From assembly GCA_938049225.1 (NCBI GenBank), contig CALICM010000026.1:1-34558 (forward strand): 34,558 nucleotides of DNA. Reading direction: 5' to 3'. The translations under genes were made by a program, and so were the position numbers. The notes beneath the pieces were generated by a model. The model saw only the letters and a list, made by a program, of their open reading frames with translations, did not search any database and had not been told where the DNA came from. Source of the DNA: an uncultured Paracoccaceae bacterium. GTDB lineage: Bacteria; Pseudomonadota; Alphaproteobacteria; Rhodobacterales; Rhodobacteraceae. Positions 7,532 to 15,336 of the stretch are shown piece by piece (the stretch's first letter is position 1; the number at the start of each line of letters is the position of its first letter).

Positions 7532-8053
7532 ATGAAGAATCTCTCGACCGCACCCATGCTGACGACAGAGCGGTTGGTTTTGCGGGGACCTGAACGGAGT
7601 GATTTGCCCAGTTTCAGCCGTTTCATGACCAGTGCCCCGTCGATGAAAGTTCAGGGCGAGACGGTCACAGCGCAGCAGGCTTGGTTCGGGTTTCTGACTG
7701 GCATTGGCCACTGGCATTGGCACGGCTTCGGCTTCTTTACGATCATTGAACAGATGACGGGGCATCCCGTCGGCCGCGTGGGCTTGATCAAACATTCCAA
7801 CTGGCCGAATATAGAGTTGGCATGGCATCTATTCGAAGGCGCAGAGAGAAAAGGTTTTGCAACGGAAGCCGCGACGGCCGTCAAAAAATGGGCATGCGAG
7901 GATCTGGGATTAGATAGGTTGCACAGCTACATAGACTGGAAGAATACGCGTTCACAAGCTGTGGCGAAGAGGCTCGGAGCCATCACAGACGGCACGCGTG
8001 CCCCGCATGAACCAGAGGCGGAGGTATGGCTTCACTCAATGGAAAGCCATTGA
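7532..8053 (+). CDS. GNAT-family N-acetyltransferase (RimJ/RimL-like)
   Basis: A 173-residue single-domain acetyl-CoA-dependent acetyltransferase. The N-terminal LTTERLVLRGPERSDLPSFSRFM is the usual start of the RimJ/RimL-like subgroup. The acetyl-CoA-binding region is seen at about residues 104-112 (EGAERKGFATEA, a variant of the R/Q-x-x-G-x-G/A loop), followed by AVKKWACEDLGLDRLHSYIDWKNTRSQAVAKRLGA, the helix and strand with the conserved N-x-x-S-x-x-V-x-x-x-L-G pattern. GGAAAGG lies about 8 bases upstream of the ATG. The substrate cannot be told; relatives modify ribosomal proteins, amino acids or drugs. It stands alone between element remnants and the Liv transporter, so it may be a cargo gene. 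Confidence 0.88.
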   Translation: MKNLSTAPMLTTERLVLRGPERSDLPSFSRFMTSAPSMKVQGETVTAQQAWFGFLTGIGHWHWHGFGFFTIIEQMTGHPVGRVGLIKHSNWPNIELAWHLFEGAERKGFATEAATAVKKWACEDLGLDRLHSYIDWKNTRSQAVAKRLGAITDGTRAPHEPEAEVWLHSMESH

Positions 8054-8201
8054 GTGAAGCTGGTGAGAACTTGCAAAGCCGCCTTCCGGATCTTCTTCGA
8101 TGATAAGGTCGATCAGATTGTCGTCGCCCTGGACAGCTTCCTCGAAAAAGCAAGGCGGAACAACCGCACAAGCGGCGTAATGGCAGACGCCGCTTTCAAT
8201 G

Positions 8202-8234
8202 CCGGTCTTTCGTACGCATCTGTCGAAAGGCCGG
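8202..8234. repeat. Imperfect inverted repeat in the intergenic stretch after the GNAT gene
   Basis: CCGGTCTTTCG (8202-8212) and CGAAAGGCCGG (8224-8234) are inverted copies with 10 of 11 positions paired and an 11-base spacer. The surrounding 8054-8330 stretch is open in a frame on each strand, but neither translation is recognised and codon use looks unselected. It may be a decayed gene or part of the liv 3' region. Confidence 0.4.
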
Positions 8235-8330
8235 TTTGTTCGCAGCGCGAACCCTATCCCACAACAACGAGCAACCCCCACCCCTAAAAGGCTTCACCGC
8301 ATCGGACCGTCAAAACCGAACAGCGCCACC

Positions 8331-9029
8331 TCAAACCCCCAGATACCGCTCCAACAGCCCATGGTCGGCGCGCAGCGCCTCGGCCGCCAGTGTCTCGCGG
8401 ATTACGCCGTTTTCCAGGAACGCCACCCGATCCGCGATCGACAGCACCGCATCCACCCGCTGCTCGACCAGCAGCACCGCCACCCCCTGCGCGCGCATTT
8501 GGACGACCACCTGCCGGATCGCCGCGATCATTGATGGCTGCAGCCCCTCGGTCGGCTCGTCCAACAGCAGCACCTTGGGGTTCACGCACAGCGCGCGGGC
8601 GGTGGCGAGCATCTGCTGCTCGCCGCCCGACAGAGTTTGCGCCCGCTGGTCCAGGCGCTCGGCCAGACGCGGGAACAAGTCCAGCACCCGCGCGCGCATC
8701 GCCGCCCCTTGACCGCCCGCCATCAACCCAATCTCGATGTTCTGCGCCACCGTCAATTCGGTGAACAACCGCCGCCCCTGGGGGATATAGCCGACGCCAG
8801 TTCCCGGCACACGATGCGCGGGCAAACCGCTGATAACTTGCCCACCCACCTGCACCGCCCCGGCCATCAAGGGAAGCAGGCCCATGATCGCCTTCATCGT
8901 TGTGGTTTTGCCCGCCCCGTTGCGTCCGAACAGGCTCAGGATCTCGCCCGGCTGAACCTCAAGCGAAATCGCGCGCAGCACTTGCGCTGACCCATAGCCC
9001 GCGCTGACCCCCTCCAGCCGCAACATCAC
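8331..9029 (-). CDS. Liv-type ABC transporter ATP-binding protein (LivF-like)
   Basis: A 232-residue cytoplasmic ATPase that would drive branched-chain-amino-acid-type import. The Walker A is G-R-N-G-A-G-K-T (35-42), the Q-loop lies in YIPQGRRLF (81-89), the signature is LSGGEQQ (133-139), and the Walker B is VLLLDEP (153-159). The PQGRRLFTELTVAQNI segment is typical of LivF rather than LivG. The start is GTG 9029, overlapping the TGA of the upstream livG-like gene (GTGA); ATG 9026 is one codon later. It is the last gene of the five-gene liv set. Substrate class is not given by the ATPase; such importers also carry urea, amides and aromatic acids. Confidence 0.93.
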   Translation of the reverse strand: MMLRLEGVSAGYGSAQVLRAISLEVQPGEILSLFGRNGAGKTTTMKAIMGLLPLMAGAVQVGGQVISGLPAHRVPGTGVGYIPQGRRLFTELTVAQNIEIGLMAGGQGAAMRARVLDLFPRLAERLDQRAQTLSGGEQQMLATARALCVNPKVLLLDEPTEGLQPSMIAAIRQVVVQMRAQGVAVLLVEQRVDAVLSIADRVAFLENGVIRETLAAEALRADHGLLERYLGV

Positions 9030-9733
9030 CCGGTCCCCAGATAGGCGGCTTGCACGGCGCCGTTGGCCCGGATCTCGGCCGGGGTTCCCTCAGCCAGCAC
9101 TTCGCCGAAGTTCAGCACCGTGATTCGGTCAGCAGTTTCCATGACCACATTCATATTGTGCTCGATCAGCAGCACGGTGGTCTCGACCACCAACCCGCGA
9201 ACCAGCGCTTTGAAATCCGCGATCTCGCTGTCCGCCAGCCCTTGCGTTGGCTCGTCCAAGATCAGAAGGCGCGGCGCCTGCACCAGCCCCATGGCGATCT
9301 CCAGCAACCGCTGATGGCCATAGCTCAGATCCCCCGCGATCTGATCCGCCCGGTCCGCCAACCCAACCCGCTCCAAAGCCGCCAGACTGGCCCGCGTCAC
9401 AGCGGCACCCTTCAAGCGCCGCCGGGCCGCCAGCGCGACATTCTCAAGAACCGGCAGCCGCGCAAAGATCGAGGTGATCTGGAAGGTGTAAGCCATCCCC
9501 AGCCCAATCCGCCGATGCGCAGGCAAATGGCTGATGTCCCGCCCCTCAAAGGCCACCGTCCCCGACGACGGTGCGATCCGCCCGCAAAGCATGCCGACGA
9601 AGGTCGTCTTGCCCGCACCATTGGGGCCAATCAACGCGCGGACCTCGCCCTCGGGCAGGGTGAAATCCACGCCCTCCACCGCCCGCAACCCGGCGAAATG
9701 CTTGGACAACCCGCGCGTTTCCAGCAGGCTCAC
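9026..9733 (-). CDS. Liv-type ABC transporter ATP-binding protein (LivG-like)
   Basis: A 235-residue ATPase partner of the LivF-like protein. With a TTG start at 9748 counted as residue 1, the Walker A is G-P-N-G-A-G-K-T (41-48), the signature is LSYGHQR (141-147, the LivG-type variant of LSGGQ), and the Walker B is LLILDEPTQGL (161-171). GMAYTFQITSIF carries the LivG-type Q-loop. The start is set at GTG 9733-9731 because it forms a GTGA overlap with the stop of the livM-like gene, matching the pattern of its neighbours; the TTG at 9748 would add five residues. Confidence 0.92.
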   Translation of the reverse strand: MSLLETRGLSKHFAGLRAVEGVDFTLPEGEVRALIGPNGAGKTTFVGMLCGRIAPSSGTVAFEGRDISHLPAHRRIGLGMAYTFQITSIFARLPVLENVALAARRRLKGAAVTRASLAALERVGLADRADQIAGDLSYGHQRLLEIAMGLVQAPRLLILDEPTQGLADSEIADFKALVRGLVVETTVLLIEHNMNVVMETADRITVLNFGEVLAEGTPAEIRANGAVQAAYLGTG

Positions 9734-10668
9734 GGCAGCCACCGCCAAACCCTTGCGCGCACCTCACCCATCAGCCCCTGCTGTGCGAACAGCGTCAGCA
9801 ACACCAAAGCCACACCCGCGATCAGCATATAGGCCGAGGTCACTCCGCTGCTCAGATCAATCAGGTAGAACATGAACAGAGTGCCCACCAGGGGGCCAAG
9901 CACGGTTCCGGCGCCGCCCAGCAGCACCCACAGCAGCGGAAAAATCGAGTATTGGACGCCCGCGAAACTCGCCCCAGCATAGCCGAACAACAGCCCGTAA
10001 AACGCCCCCGCCGCGGCCGACAACGTGCCCGAGATCACCACGGCCGCCCATTTCCGCGCAAAGACGTTGTAGCCCAACATCCGGGCCCGCTCTTCGTTCT
10101 CGCGGATGGCGATCAGCACCCGGCCAAAAGATGTGTGCACCAACCGCAGGCTGACCATCAGGCACAAGGCGAACAGTGCCAGGGCTGCGAAATACCGGTT
10201 GGCCGGATCACTCAGATCCACCGCCCCAAGCACGCGCTGCGCCTGCGGGATCACAAACCCCTCGTCCCCACGGGTATATGTGCCGAAATACAGGATCGTC
10301 AGATACCCGGCCTGGGCGAACATCAGTGTGACGATCATAAACGCAACGCCCGCGGTGCGCAGGGCCAACGCGCCCACCACCGCGGCAAGCAACGCCCCGG
10401 CGACAACCCCAAAAGCCAGCGCGGGCGCCGTCCCCAGCACGCCGACCGTCAGGCCCATTCCATACATCCCGGCGGCGAAGAACATCGCGTGCCCCAGGCT
10501 CAGCAACCCTGTGTACCCAAACAGCACGTTGTACCCGATGGCATAGCTGGCCATGACCATCACCCGCGCCACCACACCATGGTGATAGGCGGGCAAGACG
10601 AACTGCAAGCCGAACAGCAGCACCAACACACCGCCGTGCAGCACCAGGGACTTGCGCAGATCGCTCAA
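9730..10668 (-). CDS. Liv-type ABC transporter permease (LivM-like)
   Basis: A 312-residue polytopic inner-membrane protein of the LivM family. About nine hydrophobic segments are visible. The family block L-F-G-Y-T-G-L-L-S-L-G-H-A-M-F-F-A-A-G-M-Y is at about residues 48-68, and the cytoplasmic coupling helix region RVLIAIRENEERARMLGYNVFARK is about two thirds along, as expected for contact with the ATPases. The start codon is TTG 10668-10666, overlapping the TGA of the livH-like gene; no better start is nearby. Pairs with the LivH-like permease to form the membrane channel. Confidence 0.92.
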   Translation of the reverse strand: MSDLRKSLVLHGGVLVLLFGLQFVLPAYHHGVVARVMVMASYAIGYNVLFGYTGLLSLGHAMFFAAGMYGMGLTVGVLGTAPALAFGVVAGALLAAVVGALALRTAGVAFMIVTLMFAQAGYLTILYFGTYTRGDEGFVIPQAQRVLGAVDLSDPANRYFAALALFALCLMVSLRLVHTSFGRVLIAIRENEERARMLGYNVFARKWAAVVISGTLSAAAGAFYGLLFGYAGASFAGVQYSIFPLLWVLLGGAGTVLGPLVGTLFMFYLIDLSSGVTSAYMLIAGVALVLLTLFAQQGLMGEVRARVWRWLP

Positions 10669-11591
10669 ACCGCCTGGGCCCCGAACAGGCCCCGCGGCCG
10701 GAACACCAGCACAAGGGCGACCAGCAGCGTGGCCAGGATCTTGGCCAAAGTGGGCGAGAAGAACACGCTGATGATCCCGTCGCTCAGCCCGATCAGCACG
10801 GCGGCCAGCACCGTGCCCGGCAGGCTGCCCAACCCGCCGATGATCACCACGATGAAAGACAGCAACAGCGGGTCCGCGCCCATCAGGTAATGCGCTTGCT
10901 GGATCGGTACGACCAGCACCGCGCCCAGCGCCGCAAGTCCCGCGCCCAGGCCGAAGACCAGCGCATAAATCCGCTCCACCGGGATCCCAAACGCCAGGGC
11001 CATTTCACGATCCAGCTGGGTGGCACGCATCAACAACCCGATCCGGGTGCGCGCCATCAACGCCCAGACCCCGAGCAATACCACCACCGCCGCGCCGATC
11101 ACCGCCAGCTTGTAACTTGTGGTGCTCAATCCCCAGGGCCAATACATGCGTAAACCGCCCTCCGCCCATTCGACCCAGGGCAGCGCCAGCCGCGCGTTGA
11201 ACGGCGGCTCGACCGGCCGCGCATCAGGCCCATAGGTCATAAGCGTGACCTGCTGCAAAATGTACAACAGCCCGATTGTCGCGACGATGGTCCGCTCAGG
11301 GTCGTACTCAATGCGCTTCAGAACGGTCATATCCACCGCCGCCGCGATCCCCGCCACCAGCACAGGCGCTACCAGCAAAGCCACGCCAAAACCCAAAGCC
11401 GGGTGCCCGCCCACGGTCGTCGCTACCCACCAGGCCAGCACCGCGCCCAGCATGAAAAACTCGCCATGCGCGACATTGACCACCCGCATGACCCCAAAGA
11501 CCAGGCTCAAGCCGACCGCCGTCAGCGCCAATACCGCCGCCCCGACCGCCCCCTCAAGCGTCGCCAAGAACAGATACGGCCCAAAGTCCAC
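10665..11591 (-). CDS. Liv-type ABC transporter permease (LivH-like)
   Basis: A roughly 308-residue inner-membrane permease. LivH features are VGLSLVFGVMRVVNVAHGEFFMLGA near the N-terminus, MALAFGIPVERIYALVFGLGAGLAALGAV in the second half (coupling region), and VVIIGGLGSLPGTVLAAVLIGLSDG near the end. I place the start at GTG 11591 (M-D-F-G-P-Y-L-F-L-A-T-L-E-G), which gives the usual N-terminus. A GTG at 11642 is also in frame and has a fair ribosome binding site (TGGGGG), but the extra 17 residues are encoded by a GC-rich intergenic repeat described separately. Confidence 0.9.
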   Translation of the reverse strand: MDFGPYLFLATLEGAVGAAVLALTAVGLSLVFGVMRVVNVAHGEFFMLGAVLAWWVATTVGGHPALGFGVALLVAPVLVAGIAAAVDMTVLKRIEYDPERTIVATIGLLYILQQVTLMTYGPDARPVEPPFNARLALPWVEWAEGGLRMYWPWGLSTTSYKLAVIGAAVVVLLGVWALMARTRIGLLMRATQLDREMALAFGIPVERIYALVFGLGAGLAALGAVLVVPIQQAHYLMGADPLLLSFIVVIIGGLGSLPGTVLAAVLIGLSDGIISVFFSPTLAKILATLLVALVLVFRPRGLFGAQAV

Positions 11592-11600
11592 GCGCCAAAT

Positions 11601-11640
11601 CCCACTTTGTCCTAAAAATATCCCCGCCGGAGGCTCCGAC
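11601..11640. repeat. Dispersed intergenic repeat, copy A (with hairpin)
   Basis: The 24 bases at 11601-11624 match 20 of 24 positions of 25805-25828, about 14 kb away. Both have the core ACTTTGTCC followed by AAATATCCC. In this copy a short GC-rich inverted repeat follows on the plus strand (CGGAG 11628-11632, CTCCG 11634-11638). It lies between the binding-protein gene and the livH-like gene. I recall similar motifs in rhodobacterial intergenic regions, but no name can be assigned. Confidence 0.55.
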
Positions 11641-11660
11641 ACTGGCCCCCAAGCACAAAC

Positions 11661-12947
11661 TCAGAAGGATTGCGTCGTGTAGTCCACCTCGTCCGAATAC
11701 AAAGTGTCCTTGATCGAGGTCTTGTGCACCACGTTCAAACGCCCCGCTTCGACCCGGCTGATGTACTGATGCCCGAACACCTGATGCGTCTTACCATTGA
11801 AGACCTTGGCGCCTTGGGGATGCTCAAAGGAATGCGGCATCTCTGTCATCGCCTCGACCGCCTCGATCAGCGCCGCGCGATCCCCTGGCCCGGCATAGCC
11901 TGCCGCCTCCATCCCCGCTTTGATCACATGTAGCGTCTCCCAACAGCCGAACATATGCGCATAGGTCGAGATATCCTTAGGATCGCTGACCGAGGCGCCG
12001 TTGTCGTCCACGCCCACGGCCGCGCGATAGGCCTTGTCGTATTCGGTCTGATCCGCTTGGGCATAGCGCGGGTTGCCTTCCCAAAAATAAGTACCCTCTA
12101 GGAACTCCAGGCCGGGGCTGGCGATATCCACCGCCTCAAGGCTGTCGATGAAACCGAATATCTCGGGGCGGGAGGGACCGAAAAACTCGCCCAATTCCTT
12201 GACAAAGGTCAGCACCGCTGGCCCGACCATCACATGGTACAGCACCTCGGTATCACGGGGGATCTTAGGAAAGTACTTGGTGAAACTGGTCTCGGTCGGC
12301 GGGATGGCAATCTGCGCCAGCACCTCACCCCCCTGCGCGTCCATGGCGGCTGTGAAGTAATCGCGGTGATCGTGGCCAAAGGCGAAGTCAGGGAAGATCA
12401 TCGTGACCTTCTTTCCCAGGGTTTTGGCGACATAGGGCGCCATCGCCTGCACCTGGCTTTTGACGTCGGTGATGCCCGGTTGCAGCGTATAGCGGTTAAG
12501 CATGCCGCTGGCCACGTGATGCCCTTCCGAGACCACGAAATACGGCAGCTTCAGCTCGCCCGCCCGCGGGGCCGAACCGATAACCACATGACTGAACAGC
12601 GTGCCGAAGCCCACATCGCAGCCATGCTGGTTGGCGAATTTTTCCAACACCTCAGCGCCCCGCTTGGGGTCGGTGCCGTCATCCTCGGCGACGATTTCCA
12701 GCATCCGGCCGTTGATCCCGCCTTCGGCGTTGATCTTGGCCACGGCGGCCTGGGTGGTCCGGTCGTACCAACGACCATAGGCGGCGCCGATCCCGGTGCT
12801 GTGCACCTGAAACCCCACCTTCACAGGCGCCGAGGTCTGCGCCTGCGCATACCGCGCCCACAGCGGCAGACTGGCCGCCGCCGCCCCTGCACCCAATGTC
12901 TTGATCGCACCTCGCCGTGTCGGCGTGCTTGTCATGCGGTCCGTCAT
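11661..12947 (-). CDS. Liv-type ABC transporter substrate-binding protein, Tat signal
   Basis: A 428-residue periplasmic binding protein of the type 1 (LivJ/UrtA-like) fold. The N-terminus has a twin-arginine signal: T10-R11-R12-G-A-I-K, a hydrophobic stretch to about residue 30, and a likely cleavage after A36 (YAQAQ). The mature start VKVGFQVHSTGIGAAYGRW and the block INAEGGINGRMLEIVAEDDGTDPKRGAEV are family hallmarks. The start is ATG 12947; upstream in-frame codons reach into a promoter-like intergenic stretch. It is the first gene of the liv set. The ligand cannot be read from sequence; context suggests an N-heterocycle or its amide or amino-acid-like product. Confidence 0.92.
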   Translation of the reverse strand: MTDRMTSTPTRRGAIKTLGAGAAAASLPLWARYAQAQTSAPVKVGFQVHSTGIGAAYGRWYDRTTQAAVAKINAEGGINGRMLEIVAEDDGTDPKRGAEVLEKFANQHGCDVGFGTLFSHVVIGSAPRAGELKLPYFVVSEGHHVASGMLNRYTLQPGITDVKSQVQAMAPYVAKTLGKKVTMIFPDFAFGHDHRDYFTAAMDAQGGEVLAQIAIPPTETSFTKYFPKIPRDTEVLYHVMVGPAVLTFVKELGEFFGPSRPEIFGFIDSLEAVDIASPGLEFLEGTYFWEGNPRYAQADQTEYDKAYRAAVGVDDNGASVSDPKDISTYAHMFGCWETLHVIKAGMEAAGYAGPGDRAALIEAVEAMTEMPHSFEHPQGAKVFNGKTHQVFGHQYISRVEAGRLNVVHKTSIKDTLYSDEVDYTTQSF

Positions 12948-13184
12948 CACTACCCCCTTGTCAGATACCGCAAGTCTGCGAAGCCGACGGCGCTTTGTCC
13001 AGCAAAACCAACGTTTGACCAAGCAATGCTCAAAGATCGCGCCACAATTCACCGGGCACCTGTTGCCTGAGGTGACAAGACCGGGTGCAACAGGGGCGTG
13101 CAATGACCGGCGCAATGCCAGGCGGGCTTTTGGTGTAGGGGGCCCTCACTCATGATTGAGAGCTTCGCAGCACGTCACCCTGGT
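12948..13184. promoter_or_regulatory. Intergenic region likely holding the liv operon promoter
   Basis: This 237-bp gap between the binding-protein start and the stop of the upstream membrane-protein gene has no convincing ORF. The membrane-protein gene is on the same strand, so the gap should hold its 3' end and the liv promoter. A weak inverted repeat (CTCACTCATGATTGAG around 13145-13160) is the only structure seen; no clear -35/-10 boxes could be assigned. Confidence 0.4.
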
Positions 13185-14564
13185 TCACGCCCCGCGCGGC
13201 GCCGCCAACAGCCACAGCCCAAAGAGCGTATAAACCACCATAAACACCGCCAGCGGCGCATGCGCCAAAAGCGCCCGGCGCCCAGGCCCGTACTCCCGCA
13301 CCGCCACCCCATGCGCCAACAGGATCGCCAGCACATGGCCGATCACCACCGCCCCGGCTTGGCTCAGCCAAATCACCCGGACCGTACCTTGCGTGTTGAA
13401 AAAACCTGTCGTGACATAGAACGTTCCCAGCCCAAGCCAGTCGCCCCCCCGCGCCAGCGGATCGCTGAGGGCCGCCAGCGCATATTGGCTGTCTACCAGA
13501 AAGGCGGTCAGATAATGCGCGATGTGATACCCCAAGGCGATCGGCAGGATCGAGGGCGCGAACAGCCGAAACGCTGCCCCAAAACCCGGCGCGCCCGCCA
13601 GCCGCACGCCCAACCATACCGTGCCTGCAAAGGCCGCGATCAGTGCGGCATTGGCCACCAATAACCCCACCAAGGTCGGCCCAATGACCGCTGAGCGCCC
13701 CGGAAATTCCAATGGGTTTACCCCAAGGACCGCCAGCCACCAAAAGGTCTCGTTCACCCCATCGAAGCTGCCGCTGCCCAACAGCAACAGCATGAACACG
13801 GCCAGCCCCAGCGGCACCCCGCGCCCCGCCAAGACCTGCCAGCCCGGCAGCCCAAAGCGTCCACGCCCAAGCATCCCCATCCGGGCATAGGCTCGCATCA
13901 GCATGCCCACCCACTCGGCCCGCAGCATCCAGCGCGGCCCAAAGACCAGGGCCCCCACAAAGGTCACCGCCCAGTAGCCGCCTGCCAGCCGCGCAAGCCG
14001 CGCTGGGTCCGCCGGTGCCGGGTCAGCCAGCAGCACCCCGGCAAAGGCCAGAAAACCCAGAATTCCAACGCCATGGCCGCCCCAATCTGGGAGCCGCAAC
14101 ACCGGCCGCACCCCTAGCCATCGCATCACGGCCAAAGGCCCGTCCCACGGATTCACCCAGCGCCACAGATCCCCCACCAAACCCTGCAACGTGACAAATC
14201 CGATCCACCACAGCGTCCAGATCGTCAGCGGCAACAGGTTGTTCAGCGGATCGTGGGGCCCGGTCAAACCGATCCAAATCAGGATCGACATGATCCCAAA
14301 TGACACACAGCTCGCCACAAGTCGGCCCGGCATCCGACCCTGCGGCAGGCGCCAGGTGCGAAACAAGCGCTCAATAGCCCTGGCAGGCAGCAAAACCACC
14401 GCTAGCACCGTCAACGCGACACAGGCCACGCCCGCTGCGATATAAACATCCGTCGGCAGTAGCAGCACAAAGCCCTGCTCGGACACATGTGCTGCCGCCG
14501 GACTGGCCCCCAGGGTCAGGCTGCCGCCAAGCTTGATCCGCTGAAGTCCTTCGCGCATGCTCAT
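13185..14564 (-). CDS. Polytopic membrane protein of unknown function
   Basis: A 459-residue inner-membrane protein with about 11-12 hydrophobic segments, beginning MSMREGLQRIKLGG and with an early AAAHVSEQGF segment that could be a cleaved signal end. Conserved-looking blocks are LLPLTIWTLWWIGFVTLQG, LVGDLWRWVNPWDGP and LGYHIAHYLTAFLVDSQ. Histidines lie inside or at the edge of predicted membrane segments (HIAHY; VVIGHVLAILLAH), suggesting a metal or haem site or a proton or substrate path. Relatives are sometimes named fenitrothion hydrolase; I would not trust that name for function. It is divergent to the exported PCuAC-like protein, with starts 0-30 bp apart, so they probably work together. 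Confidence 0.8.
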   Translation of the reverse strand: MSMREGLQRIKLGGSLTLGASPAAAHVSEQGFVLLLPTDVYIAAGVACVALTVLAVVLLPARAIERLFRTWRLPQGRMPGRLVASCVSFGIMSILIWIGLTGPHDPLNNLLPLTIWTLWWIGFVTLQGLVGDLWRWVNPWDGPLAVMRWLGVRPVLRLPDWGGHGVGILGFLAFAGVLLADPAPADPARLARLAGGYWAVTFVGALVFGPRWMLRAEWVGMLMRAYARMGMLGRGRFGLPGWQVLAGRGVPLGLAVFMLLLLGSGSFDGVNETFWWLAVLGVNPLEFPGRSAVIGPTLVGLLVANAALIAAFAGTVWLGVRLAGAPGFGAAFRLFAPSILPIALGYHIAHYLTAFLVDSQYALAALSDPLARGGDWLGLGTFYVTTGFFNTQGTVRVIWLSQAGAVVIGHVLAILLAHGVAVREYGPGRRALLAHAPLAVFMVVYTLFGLWLLAAPRGA

Positions 14565-14592
14565 GCCTGGACCATACCGGGGGACGGCCGCG

Positions 14593-15336
14593 TTGAAAGC
14601 GTTAAAACCAGTGCTGGCCGTTGTGCTTATCGCGGTCCTTGGCGCCTTTGGCTGGGCGCTGATGTGGCCGCAAGCCCCCGCGATCATGATCACCGAAGCC
14701 ACCGCCACGCCCATGCCAAACGGCGCGTTGGTCCTTGCGATGACCCTGACCAACCTCGGTGACCCCGACCGCCTGACCGGCGCCAGCAGTCCCGAGGGCG
14801 ATGTTGTGATTGCAGGGGCCGAGGGCGATTTGGCCCTGCCCACTGGCAGCACGCCGAAACTGGCCATGGACGGCGCACATCTGATCCTAACCGGGCTGAC
14901 TGGACAAGCGACCGATGGCCGCCTGATCCCCCTGACCCTCACCTTTCAAACGGCTGGTCCGGCCACGACACGCGCCCGTCTGACGCCGCCGCCCGCTCAG
15001 ATGGCCCATATGCAGACCCCGCTTGATGCGCCCACCGGCCCGAGCGTCTCGCTGACCGTCACGCCGCAAGGGGACACGTATCGGGTGACCGTTGCGCCCC
15101 AGAACTTCCGTTTCGCCCAAGATCTGGTCGACGGCCCGCATCAACCCGGCACCGGCCACGGACATCTCTACCTCAACGGTCTGAAACTCCAACGCCTTTA
15201 CGCGCCCCAGGCTGTCATCGGCGCACTGCCACGCGGCAGGCACCAGGTCAAAGTCGTGCTGAACACCAACGACCATCGCGCTTATGCCGTCGCGGGCGAA
15301 CCCGTCGCGGCCAGCGCGGCCATCACTGTCCCATGA
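14593..15336 (+). CDS. Exported PCuAC-like two-domain protein
   Basis: About 247 residues from a TTG at 14593 (ATGs at 14557 and 14563 would overlap the divergent gene's start). An N-terminal signal or anchor (LKPVLAVVLIAVLGAFGWAL) is followed by a PCuAC (DUF461)-like domain: AMTLTNLGDPDRLTGASSP, then MDGAHLILTGLTGQATDGR and L-I-P-L-T-L-T-F. The usual copper ligands (His and Met before the H-x-M) appear lost: the H-L-M position reads H-L-I, and the earlier H and M-x-M are absent. The C-terminal ~90 residues form a second domain with GPHQPGTGHGHLYLNG, R-L-Y-A-P-Q, and T-N-D-H-R-A-Y, rich in His and likely metal-binding. Its stop overlaps the HyuA start (ATGA), so it is co-transcribed with the catabolic genes. 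Confidence 0.75.
   Translation: MKALKPVLAVVLIAVLGAFGWALMWPQAPAIMITEATATPMPNGALVLAMTLTNLGDPDRLTGASSPEGDVVIAGAEGDLALPTGSTPKLAMDGAHLILTGLTGQATDGRLIPLTLTFQTAGPATTRARLTPPPAQMAHMQTPLDAPTGPSVSLTVTPQGDTYRVTVAPQNFRFAQDLVDGPHQPGTGHGHLYLNGLKLQRLYAPQAVIGALPRGRHQVKVVLNTNDHRAYAVAGEPVAASAAITVP

Noticed and set aside
13150-13914. Minus-strand ORF of 254 codons overlapping the membrane protein
   Set aside because: It is a Gly/Ala/Arg-rich frame shadow of the high-GC membrane-protein gene.
13185-14564. Naming the membrane protein a fenitrothion hydrolase
   Set aside because: I recall relatives carrying that name, but no hydrolase motif is visible and the context gives no support.
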